Assembly: GCA_001414345.1 (NCBI GenBank)
Contig: LLCB01000148.1
Span: 166,646 to 230,645 of the forward strand
Reading direction: 5' to 3'
DNA: 64,000 nt
From: Hymenoscyphus infarciens
Lineage: Eukaryota > Ascomycota > Leotiomycetes > Helotiales > Helotiaceae
The position numbers and the translations under genes were made by a program. The notes beneath the pieces are model-generated. The model was given only the letters and a program-made list of their open reading frames with translations, had not been told where the DNA came from and did not search any database. Shown piece by piece: positions 11,352-23,709 of the stretch; positions within the stretch are counted from its first letter, which is position 1; each line of letters opens with the position of its first letter.

Positions 11352-12920
11352 ATGCTCCTCGTCGCCTTTGCTAGTGGACTCTCTTTAGTCCTGGCGTGCT
11401 TCAGTTTCACATATTGGCTTAGCCTCCAAGCCCTTTCATGGGCCCTTTATTGCAAACCAACCTCCCTGGGAGGATTCAAAGATCCCCGATTCGCCCTCCC
11501 CATAATACAAGGAACCGTGGGTTTCATTCATGGGCTTGGACTTACTTGCCTGTTTTTTGTTGCTACCGATTTGGCTGAACCTACTTTGTGGCCGCTTCTC
11601 CGTCGAAAATCTTACAATTTGGAGACTATCGACATTTATCTACAAGGAACGCGTGGATCACTTGTCTCGATTCTTCAGTCCCTCTTCCGCTCCCAGGACA
11701 AGTTTGCTAGCATGGTCCTTTTGTGTGTGGCTCTCACCGCTGCATTGAACCAACTGGATCGGATCGTCATCGGTGAAGTCTACTCCCTACAAAATACTAC
11801 TCATACATACCATTTGAGTGGTGGCGGAATTGGCATCGACATTCCAGATTCTAACTCAGACGGGCCGCTCGCTGATCCGGCCATCAATGGCTTTGCATTT
11901 TACACTTCATGGTCCAAATCCCTTACCAACGAGCCGCTGCCAGATATGAGGGAGTTCATTGTTGACCGTTATAATCTCTCAGGGCTGCAAAGCTTCACTG
12001 TGTCATCGCTGAAAGCTCAAAAAACCATCACCTGCTCTTCCCGACCACTTGCCATATCCAATATTACAGGTAGCCTTCTTGGAGTGACCGCGGAGAACAG
12101 CCGTACGAAGGTCTTGATACGGACTGAGCCACGACTTTCATGCTGGATTGACTCCAGCCGAACAGTTTCCCCAACGGTCCGCATCACAACTCTCATGTTT
12201 GCGGCAATGGATGGCTTTATCGAAGGTGGAGCAGTGCTCAAACAATCGGGTTTCAATATCACATCACTTCAGTGTGAGGTGAAGACGGAGCTCCTCCAAG
12301 CTACATACTCTTCCGGATCTGGTGGTCCACAAACCACTGAAATATCATCAAACAGAACAGTCAAAGGCTCATCAAATGCTTTACTGAACGTTGATAGTTG
12401 GATGGGAGGCGCAGTTACTGCATTGGGTGTAAAGGTTTACAACGCACGTCCTATGTTTGGAGTAGGCCTTTTGGATGGAAAACTCAACCCTGCGGTTTTG
12501 CCACAAGCTTATGCCACAACCTACTCCCCAGATGGAAAGGGCTGGGATCTGAATTACTGGACACAACCGGCTCTCAAGAACTTCATAAATGTCACTGCTG
12601 GTGCCATTGCTATTGCAATGTCACAGCAGATGAACGAGGCTTCGGTAACAATTCACTCCAACTCCAACGTTCTAAAAATAAGCACAACAAGGTCCTTCCT
12701 GCTACTTTTACCCTCCGGTCTTATCCTACTTGTTATTGCTACGTTATTTACTATCAGTACTTTGGATCACAGAGCTACAAAAACACACCACATTCGGTTA
12801 GCAACGATTCCGGAATGGACTAAAAGTATCTGTGCAACACAGTCAGTGGTGGACGGGGGGCCTGTCCGTTATAAACTGCAGAAGAATAGCTCTAACAGGT
12901 GGGGCTTAGATGTCAGCTAG
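11352..12920 (+). CDS. Multi-pass membrane protein with large N-glycosylated domain, unknown function
   Basis: A single open frame of 522 aa that starts at an ATG and needs no intron. The N-terminus is hydrophobic: segments at about residues 1-30, 45-70 and 115-135 could span the membrane. A soluble domain of about 300 residues (140-440) follows with many N-x-S/T sites (for example NTT, NLS, NIT, NRT, NVT) and scattered cysteines. One more strong membrane segment lies at about 450-470 (LLLLPSGLILLVIATLF), then a short basic cytoplasmic tail. This layout, with an extracellular glycosylated domain between membrane anchors, is common in uncharacterised plant-associated ascomycete proteins. I cannot name a domain. 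The protein starts abruptly inside a hydrophobic stretch, so an upstream exon with another membrane segment may be missing. The upstream ATG at 11296 is in a different frame. Confidence 0.7.
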   Translation: MLLVAFASGLSLVLACFSFTYWLSLQALSWALYCKPTSLGGFKDPRFALPIIQGTVGFIHGLGLTCLFFVATDLAEPTLWPLLRRKSYNLETIDIYLQGTRGSLVSILQSLFRSQDKFASMVLLCVALTAALNQLDRIVIGEVYSLQNTTHTYHLSGGGIGIDIPDSNSDGPLADPAINGFAFYTSWSKSLTNEPLPDMREFIVDRYNLSGLQSFTVSSLKAQKTITCSSRPLAISNITGSLLGVTAENSRTKVLIRTEPRLSCWIDSSRTVSPTVRITTLMFAAMDGFIEGGAVLKQSGFNITSLQCEVKTELLQATYSSGSGGPQTTEISSNRTVKGSSNALLNVDSWMGGAVTALGVKVYNARPMFGVGLLDGKLNPAVLPQAYATTYSPDGKGWDLNYWTQPALKNFINVTAGAIAIAMSQQMNEASVTIHSNSNVLKISTTRSFLLLLPSGLILLVIATLFTISTLDHRATKTHHIRLATIPEWTKSICATQSVVDGGPVRYKLQKNSSNRWGLDVS

Positions 12921-13642
12921 GTGGTTCTTTACATGCGAATGTAACTTCATGGTTATTTATATCTTTTTTAATGGTATTTCGCTCCCAGTATGGTGAGTGT
13001 AAATCCTACTCACAATGAAGTGGTATTCAGGACATTCCCAACCTCCTCTGTGCCTTCGATTTTTGGTTATCTGTTAGGGTGTGATCTTGCTAGCTCATCT
13101 TCTCCTGATGTTATATCGGTGTATGATTTCCCCAACATCAAAAGTAAGGAGCTACTACCAACGTTGAGATCGCATGACTGCTATTTGTATTTAATATTAG
13201 TAGAATATTCGATGTTTCATTCCATCAACTTAGCAAGAACACTCAAAAACGTTCAACTCCAACCTCCAACCTCTATTCAACTTTAAATGTTTCCACCTAC
13301 AAAGAATTAAAGTTTTTATATTATCTAAACGCAGTTATCTTGACTTCCCACGCCTGTTTATTTTTAATATGCTTCTCATTAAATAATTAAATTCTACCAA
13401 TACGACCTGATGGTCCTTTTCCCCTCCCGGCAACGTCTCAAGCCCCTAAAACCGAAGGAGTCTATGAAACTTCCGAAATCCTGTTCATTCCTTGAACACC
13501 GGTAAAAAGAATAACAGAACAGTGGAAAACAACATATGTGTCATGGAAAATACATAAAAACAGTATCATACTAGAAGCATATATTCTTTTGTCGAAATTG
13601 TAGACTTTTTCCTAATTCAACATTCTTACAATCCACGCAAAC
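12921..13642. other. Intergenic; weak 98-codon ORF inside
   Basis: Holds the 3' flank of the membrane-protein gene and the promoter of the 2EXR gene. An ATG-started frame of 98 codons (12990-13286) has no recognisable motif, no introns and Ser/Thr/Leu-rich composition, so I do not call it a gene. 13290-13620 is moderately AT-rich with nothing identifiable. Confidence 0.4.
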
Positions 13643-14263
13643 ATGGCACACAATACCAGTCTATCCAGTTTTTCTAACCTACCAATTGAGGTTCGGTTAA
13701 TGATTTGGGAACATGCTTACGCTAACACCCCTCCTCGCACTATCAAGGTCATCATCTACCATGGTCTCGACCCTATATCTGTTGAAATTCAAGCCGACCG
13801 ATTACCTGGTCTCCTAGAAGTTAATAGAGAAGCTCGACAATTGCTAAGAGGTCGGTTCATTAACCCATTCTCACCTAGCTTAATTGGCGCAGTCAATCCC
13901 ACCCAATATCGTTCTTTCGCAAACCTCTGTATTGATCCTAGAAGAGATCTGCTATACCTTTGCAACGAAGAGAATCTCCATATTGGGAGCCAAACTCCAG
14001 TCTTGTTTCTATTCCGTTACCTCTTTCAAGAGCAGGCGGATATGATGGGACAAAACTTAGTCCGTTTGGGCCTTCATTGTTCTCTTGCGTGGGTAGTGGA
14101 GGAGCATCAGAATGTTGCTTTGATGCAGACTCGTTTGCCCGGTCTGCGGGAGCTTATTATTCACTGCACAGGCCATTGTGATGGTGATGACATACCATGC
14201 TACTGGCTCAGCTTACTTAGAGGATTCGGCGGTCTTACAGTACGTCTTCAGTACTGTTGCTGA
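13643..14263 (+). CDS. 2EXR-domain (F-box-like) protein
   Basis: An intronless frame of 206 aa beginning at ATG (context AAACATGGC). Residues 8-30 contain F-x-N-L-P-I-E-V-R-L-M-I-W-E-H, the hallmark start of the fungal 2EXR domain, which has an F-box-like opening. A typical PRTIKV-like strand and LLEVNREARQLL follow at about 58-70; this second motif is also diagnostic for the family. 2EXR proteins are greatly expanded in ascomycetes and their molecular role is not established. The length, about 200 aa, is short for the family (often 250-400), so the C-terminus, which ends in LQYCC, may be truncated. The gene lies about 230 bp from the edge of the large transposon nest. Confidence 0.8.
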   Translation: MAHNTSLSSFSNLPIEVRLMIWEHAYANTPPRTIKVIIYHGLDPISVEIQADRLPGLLEVNREARQLLRGRFINPFSPSLIGAVNPTQYRSFANLCIDPRRDLLYLCNEENLHIGSQTPVLFLFRYLFQEQADMMGQNLVRLGLHCSLAWVVEEHQNVALMQTRLPGLRELIIHCTGHCDGDDIPCYWLSLLRGFGGLTVRLQYCC

Positions 14264-14280
14264 ATTTCTCTAGAGTTTGT

Positions 14281-14329
14281 AGGGAACAATGATCTTTGAT
14301 ACAAAAATTGTATCAAAGCATTGTTATCC
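14281..14329. repeat. Near-perfect 23-bp inverted repeat downstream of the 2EXR gene
   Basis: GGGAACAATGATCTTTGATACAA without its last three bases spans 14281-14300. With a 3-nt AAA loop it pairs almost fully with 14307-14329, which ends CATTGTTATCCC. It starts 18 bp after the 2EXR stop codon, so it would form a hairpin in the 3' UTR. It could be a transcript-end structure or a short MITE remnant. Confidence 0.6.
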
Positions 14330-16126
14330 CACATTGCCTTTGTTAACCTTAACCCTCTTTGAAAATAATAATGCTATTTAAGAACAATTAAAACTAGTTT
14401 AAAGCAAATATCTATCGCGTATAAACAGAACCTATTAATTGAAATGCCTGTTGTGTTATATGTTTAAGTAGATCCAACTAGTGTAATATATCGTATAGCG
14501 ATATACACGTTCTGCTTTAACTAATCCGCTCTATTAAAAAAAGGTTACGAACACCTCTTTTATAACTAACTCTCTTATATTACTCTATAACCACGCCTCT
14601 ATTATTCTTTAATAGTCTTAAGAGAGGTAAAAGAGTTATTTTTTAAAAGGCTACGAATAGAGGTCTTAGCGTACGACTAGTATAGTCGATAGTATTATCG
14701 TAATAAAATACTATAGTATTTTAGATTAATATATTATTATAATATCCTAGTAGTACGTATCTAAATATACTATAATACTATCGTAATATTATAATATTAT
14801 ATAGTATATCTTTTAATAACTTATAAGCGCTAAAACCTACTTTTTCTTAAAATAAGACTATTTATACTTTTTTATATACTCTTCTATTACTTTAAAACTA
14901 TATAATACTAATAATAGATATTAATAAAATAATTAGTAGAAGTTGTTTATTATATACTAAATAGTCTAAACCGAGCGTATTAGGCGATTTTATAAGAAGC
15001 TAGTAGTTTAATTAAGTATATAGTTAAAAGTCGCTTTTTAGTATATAAATTAATAGATATTTAAAGTATATATTATATATATACTATGCTAAGACCTAGG
15101 TCTTAGTATATCTTATTAAATATTTTATATAAAGATTATAGTATATAATTAATTATAATACTTTAAATTTAATAGAAAGTTTAGTAGTAACTAATTAGTA
15201 TTTGATTAAATTTTTAGTATTTAGAGCTTCTTTTTAGAAGACGTGGTTATTAAGAACGACTAACTTACTAGATATAATGTTTTTAAAATAATTAGCTTAG
15301 TAATAATACTCTAATAACTAAGCCTTCTTATAACTCTTTATTTAATAATTAATTAATAATATATTATAAAATTCTTTAAATAAAAGGAAATAATTATCTA
15401 AGTACTTAAAATATAAGAATAAATATATACTACTAGAAAAAATAACGAAAATAAGTTTAGTTTATAAATCTCTTAAAACTTAAACTAAAACTAGACCTAC
15501 TATTTATTTTATAAGTAAAAGTACTCTTATCTAAGCTATTCTAAAGTACTTTCTATATATTAAACACTTTCTCTTTACTTTAGAATTAGCTAATAAGATT
15601 AAAAGATATAACCTTATACTAAGACTTTAAATATTTAAGTATCTCTATAGTATATGTCTTAAAGTAATTACGTTAATCTATAACTACTAATTTAGCTAAA
15701 GACTAGAGGCGTTCTACTAAGACACTTAAATATAAGATAGAAAGTATATCTATTACTATCTTATAAAGATTAGAATAGGCCTTCTTTTAAGTAGATTATT
15801 TAATTATACTTTTACTTATATCTTAAAGTAGAAGAGTATAATATTAAGTGTATTTATTATTTATAAGAGAGAGAAGCTTAGATTAAAGCGTATTAGCTAA
15901 AAAGAGGTAAAGTTAAAATAAGAGTTAAAGCTTACTTCTTACTTCTCTTTTAAAATAAAAACTAGGTAAATAAATTAAGTACTTAGATAGATACTAAGGA
16001 GTAATAAAGTAGGCTAAACAACGTAATCTAAGAGTTAATATTAGTATCGTTTATATAGCTAGATACTATCTTAAAGTAATAATCGTTATTTTATAGTTTT
16101 TCTACTATAGTCTAAGTAGAGGTTAT

Positions 16127-16436
16127 TATAACAGCACGAAATACACACTACAGAAGAAGAGGCATATAAGAGTGCGTTCGAGACTGAATAACGTGAGTAG
16201 ATACTAGGCTCTGATATAGAAGAAAAGGAAAAACTATCCCTCTCTACTCTAGAAGTAGGCTACTATATATAAGAGGTTCAGACAGTACAAAAGGGTCCGA
16301 AACCGAACAACCTCGGCTAATATAAAAGCTTAAACCTACGTAACCTTCCTAAAACAGACTATATAAGACAACAACTACTGAAACCCTATATATGGCAGGT
16401 ACTCCTAGCTATCTAGGATGACGGCATGCCGTTACA
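16127..16436 (-). repeat. 3' LTR of element 3 (weakly RIP-mutated)
   Basis: 310 bp. It keeps GCACGAAATACACACTACAG near the left end and GACGGCATGCCGTTACA at the right end, so it is close to the original family sequence. Its partner at 18529 is heavily CpA-to-TpA mutated. Confidence 0.85.
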
Positions 16437-18814
16437 TCCCCCTCCCTTAAAAAAGACTTGTCCTCGAGTCTATCTATCTCTTATCGTTCAGGGTCGAATC
16501 AGGATAGTGTAAGTGTTGTAACATTTATCGTATTTGTTGGTTTTGTCGGTTCAAAGATGTTGAACTTTGTCGTAAGCCGAGATGTCGTCTTTGGGTCCGA
16601 ATCGTAACCGAACCAATTCGTAGATGCTTGTAAAAGAGAGATTTCGTTTCTAATCCTTCAATATCAAAGCAAGCATTCGCTAAAAGAGTGTGGTCCGATC
16701 CTGTCCGGCAGGTCGGAAAAGTTCAAAGTTCAAAAAGTTCAAAACGGAAAAAGTTTAAAGCAGAGTTAGAGGCGAACATCGAGAGGTAACGTTATAGATA
16801 ACAGTGATAACTCAGTTAAGAGCTTACTTTGAGAGCGTACTGATTCGCATCTAATTCGAATTCGAATGAAACTTCTGGCCTAGCTAGAACTAAAAGAAAG
16901 TAAGACTCTGGTTAGAGTTGGTAGGGTTTCAGGTAGTTAAAGGCAAAGTTGTTTCTAAAGTTGTTAAGTAGTTCTGGCTGGTTAAAAGAGTTTGATGCCG
17001 AAGTTATTGTATTACCTTGTTCCCTCCTAAATCAGGGTACTTAAGGACTTATTTGTTATCTTCTGATTCTGATTCTACTTTAGAAGTGGTAGAAGATTCG
17101 CTGTTAGATTATAGAGAGTTCCGAGAGAGGGTATTTTAGACCGAAGTACTAATATTACGTAACTTAGCATTTTAACGTGTCTCCTTATCTAAAGCTAAAA
17201 GATTAGCTACTATTTTAATAAGGTTATAGTTCTATTATCTCTTTTTTAAAGTAGCTAAGTTTTAGAGCTATAGTATAATCTTATTCTATATTTAAAAGAA
17301 CTATTCCGATTCTAGTATACCTCTAAGTATAGCTATACTTGAAAAGCGACCTTTAAAATTAGTAAAAGTTTCTTTAGTATCTTCTTATCCTATTTATAAG
17401 GATCTAAAAGCGTTCTAAGTATCCTCTATTTTATAACCGGTTAAAAAGTAGGTATTTAAAAGAGTAACTATATCTTCTTAATTTTTAAAAGTAAGGTCTA
17501 ACTCTAACTTATATCTAGGCTCTAGGTAGTTCCTAGCTAGTCTAGTTGTCGTACTCTAAATAAGGGCTTTTCGAGTTAGAGAGGAGTCGTAATGATTAGC
17601 ATTTATAGAGAGTCTATTATATACTAATATCTTCCATTGTCGGTATGTAGGTGAAATGCCGTCATCTAAAGGTTCGATCTTTTCGGTTATCTTGCTTTTT
17701 CGTCGAGGTCGGAGAGTATTCGAAGAGGCTTCGGTGCCGTGTCGGGTGGGGATGGAATGTTAGAAGGCATCAGAGGCAGCTGCGTCCCTTTGCCGAAAGG
17801 GGTATGAATTCGGGCTTAGAAGCAGAAGAGGGTTCGATCGAAGGTTCGAAAGAGGGTCGGATCAGGGAGGGTTAGAAGGTGAAGCGATTTGTTGAATTAT
17901 AAGTTCGCTTACTCTCTTTTCCAGCTCGGCTAACTAATCCTTTGTTTCTTGATTTTCTGCTTCTAAAGTATATATAACCAACTGTATCTAATCTATATTT
18001 AAGAAGTCCTGCTTGTCTTTGTTTTATTAGGATCTTCTCGATCTTGGTGTGTGAATGCTATTCAGGCGGCTTTCGGAGAGGTGTCTTTCGGCAAGAGGGG
18101 TGGCCCTAGAAGGTCGTTCAACGCCTCGTGGTAGAACTAGGTTCGACATTTTAAAGATGTCGGTAGGAGAGGGGGGGTAAGAGTAGATTTAGAAGCCTTC
18201 GCGATAACTTTTGGTAATAGTCGACTTATTCACCGAACCTATGTATAGTAGTCCCTATACAGAGAGGGTTATTAGAAGCCTTTAGAGCACTTAGCGTATT
18301 CCTACTTCTTTAATATATAAAACACGCTTTTTACTAGCTATCTAAAACCGATACTAAACCCTAATATTACTAGTTGTCTAGATAGTCTCTGATTACCTAG
18401 CTATTTAAGAATATTATCGTCCTAGTTTAAATCTAGGCTAAGTTATATTTAAAATAAAAGGAGTAATAATAAGCTTGAAAGAGATATTATAAATGCTATT
18501 ACTAGTAAAGTAGAGTTTTTCCTTTTTATATAATAGTATAAAATATATACTATAAGAGAAGAGGTATATAAGAGTACGTTTAAGACTAAATAACGTAAGT
18601 AGATACTAGGCTCTAATATAGAAGAAAAGGAAAAACTATCTCTCTCTACTCTAGGAGTAGGCTATTATATATAAGAGGTTTAGATAGTATAAAAGAGTCT
18701 AAAACTAAACAACCTTAGCTAATATAAAAGCTTAAACCTATATAACCTTTCTAAAATAGACTATATAAGATAATAACTACTGAAACCCTATATATAGCAG
18801 GTACTCCCAGCTAT

Positions 18815-19280
18815 TATAATAGTATACTATCCTGGATTATCATATGATAGCTGGATTATTATATGACAGCACTATCTAGAATTGTTGGTATTCGCGAAAC
18901 TGCTAATACCTCTAAGTAGTGCTAATACCTCTAATACCCCTTTAGCCGAGATTACAAAATAACCGATACTTATATAAGCGAAGTATCGAAGGTATTAATG
19001 TCTGTTATTTATATATAAAAGGGATTAAGGTCTAGATATTATATATTTAGCTTTTCAGCTTTTATTATTTAGTATTAGCTATATTAGATAGAGCTTAGTT
19101 ATTATTATTATTAGAACTTAGAAGCTTCTAACCTTCTTATATATAAACGTTTATATTCGGTATAGTAGAGGGATAGTTATTATTTTCTTCTATATTAGAG
19201 CCTAGTATCTATACACGTCATTCTGTTATATATACTCCTATATATCTCTACTATAGTTGTATATATTTCGTGCTATTATA
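18815..19280 (+). repeat. 5' LTR of element 2
   Basis: 466 bp. The start TATAATAGTATACTATCC is the RIP version of the family start TGTGACGGCATGCCGTCC. It ends CGTGCTATTATA. Every difference at these ends is C-to-T or G-to-A. Confidence 0.9.
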
Positions 19281-19999
19281 TAAAAACAATAACTCTTCTT
19301 CGCCGGTAACGGCTTTAATAATATCTCTTTTTAAGCTTATTACTACTCCTTATTTAGAAGTCGATTTATACTCGATTTAGAATATTACAACGACATCCTT
19401 ATATAGCCAGGTAATTAGAGACTACCTAGATAGCTAGTAATAGCAGGGTTTATTATCTATATAGATAGCTAGTATAAATTATGTTTTAGTACACGTTAAG
19501 GGATTAGAATACGCTAAGTATTTCCTAAGAGTCCTAATAACCCTAGATTTAGTAAATAAGCTAACTTATAATAGTTATCTAGAAGGCTTCCGAATCTAAT
19601 CCTACCTCTCCTCTATTTAACATTTAATATATCAGAATCTAGAGCGACCCCTAGTCTCTCTTAAGCTCCGCTCCTAAGCGTAGAGCGCTCTCTCAAGGAA
19701 TAAAGTTAAGCCTCTACCGAAAGGTCCCCGACTCGGTACCGTATACCTAAGAACGGTAAGAAACCTAAGAATAATAAAGGCAAAGGCCTAGCGCCTAGAA
19801 GCTAGAGAGATTAACAGGACTTCTCTAATATAGACGAGATATAGAGTATAATCTAAGCTATAAAGGCTAAGGATTAAGAAAAAGAATAGAGAATTTTAGA
19901 GTAAGATAATCAGATTACCTAATTATTAGACCTAGTATAATAAATTAGTTAATAACTACTAAATAACAACTAAAGTCCGAGTCTAATCTAACTTATAAG

Positions 20000-20935
20000 A
20001 ACACCTTCTTCTATCTCTTTAAACTATTATCGTAGACAAGACTCTACCTCTAATATTCATCTCTTACTATAACCTACTCTACGCCTATAACCTAAAAGTA
20101 CTCTAAAAGCTCTTCGACCTATTAAAAGTAAGATTATAGAAAAAATTAAACTTTTAGATAACGACGTTTCACCTACGTATAAGTAATAGAGAATATCGAT
20201 ATATAATTAACTCTATATAAACGCCGACTATTATTAGACACCTTTAACTCGTAAAGCCCTTATTTAGAAGACAATAACAAAACTCGCCTAGAATTACTTA
20301 GAGCTCTGATATAAGTCTAATATAAGTAAAACAGTATTTAAAGACTATAAAGAGATAATCGAGCTTCTTAATACCTACTATCTAATAGGTTATAAGAAGG
20401 AGAATGCCTAGAACGCTTTTTAGTCTCTTTAAATAGGATAGAAGGGTTATATAAGAGAAAGTTTTATAGAATTCAAAAGTTACTTTTTAAGTATAGTAAT
20501 ACTTAGAGAAGTATCTAAGTAAGACAAGTTCTACTATATATAGGATAAACTCACGCCTTAGCTCTAAACCTAATCAGTTAATAGTAAGAGATACTAGAAT
20601 ACTAACTTTAATAAGATAGTAAGAGACCTATTATTTATAGATAAGAAACGGCGCTATAATACTAAGTTATATATAACTAGTATAATAAGTACTAAAAAAC
20701 CCGTTATAATAAGCTTATTATACTAAAAGCCTAACGCTAACCGAACCTTATCTAGTTCCTCGATAAAACCCTTACTACTCTTATATAGACTTTATACTAC
20801 TTCTTAAAAAACTTCTTAATCTCCTAAACCCTCTTCCACTAGCGAAAGATCAAAGACTTCGTCTATAGACCGACTCTCTACTAGTATAAAGTGCTATAAT
20901 TATAGGAAACCTAGGCATATTAAGCCCGACTATTC
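20000..20935 (+). pseudogene. gag remnant with CCHC zinc knuckle (element 2)
   Basis: At 20892-20936 the plus strand reads a RIP-altered zinc knuckle (C-Y-N-Y-R-K-P-R-H-I-K-P-D), where C-x2-C-x4-H-x4-C is expected and two of the cysteines now read Tyr. This marks the nucleocapsid end of gag. The upstream part has no open frame left. The gag start was not located. Confidence 0.55.
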
Positions 20936-21269
20936 TAATCTACCTAGTATCAACGAAGTTGAAGGAAGACAACCTATGCTCCTTTTAGAAAGAACGTTAT
21001 CAACTTCTAGACAGATACTACTTCTTATTAGACAATTTACTACTCTTTAAGAATCGACTTTATATTCAAAAGAATACTAAACTCTATATAAAACTAATCT
21101 AAGAAGTCTACAACTAAGTATCTAGTGCTTACCTAAGTGTAAAAAAGATATACTAGTTATTAGTATAATATTACTACTAGACTAGAATGTTTTTAAACTA
21201 TAGAAGGTATATAAGGAATTATCGAGCTTATAAATACTTCTATCTTTAATAAACTAAGTAATAAGGCTT

Positions 21270-22345
21270 TCTTTACCCCTTACTTATACCTGACTATTCT
21301 ATATAATATTTATATATAAACTTTAAATTATTTCTAAAAGATAAATACAGATTTAATACTATATTAGTATTTATTGACTAACTTAGAAAGGATTTAGTAT
21401 TAATACCTTATTACTTAACTATAGATGCTAAAAGACTAGTTAAACTTTTTATTTAATAGATTTATTATTTTAGCTACTATCTTAAATCGATTATGTCTAA
21501 TTAAGGACCTTAATTTATATTATTATTTTAGACTAAATTTTGTTAAATAATTAGTGTTAAGTTTAAGCTTAGTACTACCTACTATAAATAGATAGACAGA
21601 TAGATAGAGATAATGAACTAATATATTAATTAGAGACTAAGGCTCTTTATAACCTACTATTAAGACAACTAGAGCGAATTAATCCCTTTAATAGATAGAG
21701 TATAAATAATACTTCTATACTTATCTATTAGTATAACCTCTTATTAGCTTAAGTTTAAACTCGACTTAAAGACTTTATAAGACTAGAATATACTAAAGAC
21801 TTCTATTCTCTAAGAATAACTTAACTATAATAAGGTAGTAAAAGTAGCCTAACGTATATACTCTACTTAAGAGATAGCTAGAGATAATATAAGTAAGACT
21901 TAGAAAAAGATAGAGAATAGTATAAACTAGTATTAAAGAGCTATTAACTAAGATATTAGAGATAAAGTCTACTTATCTACTAAGAATCTTAAGATAAATT
22001 GTCTTAGCTAAAAGCTTATTAAATAGTAGATAGAACCTTTTAAAATACTAGAACGTGTAAAACACTCTTATAAGCTGAAACTTCTTAAAAGCTTATTAAT
22101 TTATAATGTTTTTGCTTCTAATATACTTTTAAAGGATCTAAATACTCTCCTACTAGGATAAGAGGCCCTAGAGCCTTTACTAGATATTATTAAAAGTGTA
22201 TAAGAATAGAAGGTATAAGAAATACTTAGTAGTAAACTTTTTAGAAGATAGCTATAGTACTAGGTAAAATAGGTTAGATATAATTTAAATCCTACTTAGT
22301 ATTCTATAGATAATTTTTAGGGTTTACTATATTATCTAAGAGACT
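21270..22345 (+). pseudogene. Integrase and chromodomain remnant (element 2)
   Basis: From about 21290 the frame reads LPIPDY, followed by the integrase core. At 21490-21600 it has G-P-x-F and L-S-T-T-Y, with RIP stops in between, as in the DRGPQF...YHPQTDGQTE region of Ty3/gypsy integrases. The chromodomain follows at about 22205-22345 with R-Y-N-L-N-P-T and Y-S-I-D-N-F, then LRDFY. All frames are interrupted by TAA/TAG. Confidence 0.75.
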
Positions 22346-22499
22346 TTTATACTAAATATTTAGAAGAGCTAGGACCACTCTAACACCTCTCTAAATAGCT
22401 TAATATATGAGAATTAAATAAGAATTAGATAAAAGAGTTAATTTATAATATTAATACTCTCTAATTCTAGTTACTCTTAATAAGGAACTTATAATAAAA

Positions 22500-23200
22500 A
22501 CATAAGATAAAACACCAACTAGTAGGAATGTTTGAAATTAATAAAGTAAAGAACTAAGACTAAGTTACTACTAAAATAGAGCCTACTAACTCTCTCTAGG
22601 CCGTAGTCTCTTCTTCTTTTGACTTATTATCCTTCTCTCTACTCTTCTAAGTATAAGAAGCCTAAATCGGCTCTTCCTCTACTACCTCCTCCTTATAAGG
22701 ACGCTTCTTACCTTAGTAACCTCCTATAACTAGCTTTAGAGAGGACGCTTATAAACTCTTTAAGTAGGCTTTAAAGAGGACCTGAACCTAGGTTTAGATA
22801 GAGGTCCTACTCTTTATAGTATAGTATAAGGACTATTAAATATTAGTAACTAAAACCCCTTTAATAAGTAAGGGGTACTTATAGTAACCTTAGTATAAAG
22901 TGCCTAAGTCTCCTCTAGAAGGGCGAACTATACCTCTGAACTATTCTTTAGTGCCTCTACACTAATAACGACTAATACCTTATCTAAGGCCTTAGCAGCT
23001 TTCTTAACCTCCCTCTTCTTCTTACTCGTAAGCTTACTAAATTCCTTCTCGATAAACCACGGCAACTACCTAAGTCAGAACGGATTTAGTATATATTCGG
23101 GATTAAACTTACTAGGATGTATATAGTATTCTGCTCTACGTAGTACTTGTACTTCTTTGACTTTGGCTTCTTGAAAGCGTATACGTAATCTCCGTTCTGA
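22500..23200 (-). pseudogene. Antisense ORF remnant in the 3' region of element 2
   Basis: The minus strand reads KISERRLRIRFQEAKVKEV from about 23210 downwards, then YYIHPSKFNPEYILNPF and KALDKVLVV. This is the counterpart of the antisense reading at 1210-1900 of element 1. Breaks are TAG/TAA at Trp/Gln positions. The product is unknown. Its 5' part lies near the less-mutated pocket at 23150-23340. Confidence 0.45.
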
Positions 23201-23709
23201 GATTTTGCCCGAAGGCACTGAACGTAGCAGACTCGGTGGGCAGCCGGAAGCGTACTAGGAGGACACGGGGAGACAAGTCAGCATGTGAGGATATACCTGA
23301 TCGGAAGGTATTCTTACTGTTTGTGTTGTTTGGATGAAAAGAAAAGAAGAAGAGAAGTTAGAATCGGGGAAAAGTCGCCTGCTAATATACTACTTACAAC
23401 AATAGCTGTCGCTTTGCGATTGTTGTTTATCACTTAATAATTACTATTATAACATACGATAATAGTAAGAACACGATAACTCTGTAGTAGCGTACCGCTT
23501 TCTACTCACTAGCTAATCATCAGCTTCTCTTCTGTTCGCATCCTATTGTTACACAGCATACAGTAGCAAACAAAGAGCGATCAGCCCTCAAATAACAATA
23601 CCACCAGCCACCGACCCCACCCCGACTAACAAATAATACTCCGATCGACCCGATACCATGCCGATCGCCAACCGAAGACTCGGGACGAGTCTTTTTAAAG
23701 GAGGGGGGA

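Noticed and set aside
12990..13286. 98-codon ATG frame downstream of the membrane-protein gene
   Set aside because: No motif, no introns, and low-complexity Ser/Leu composition. A chance frame is as likely as a gene.
17651..17875. 74-codon plus-strand frame inside element 3
   Set aside because: It is antisense to the element's gag region and lies in its non-coding body. It exists because this part escaped RIP.
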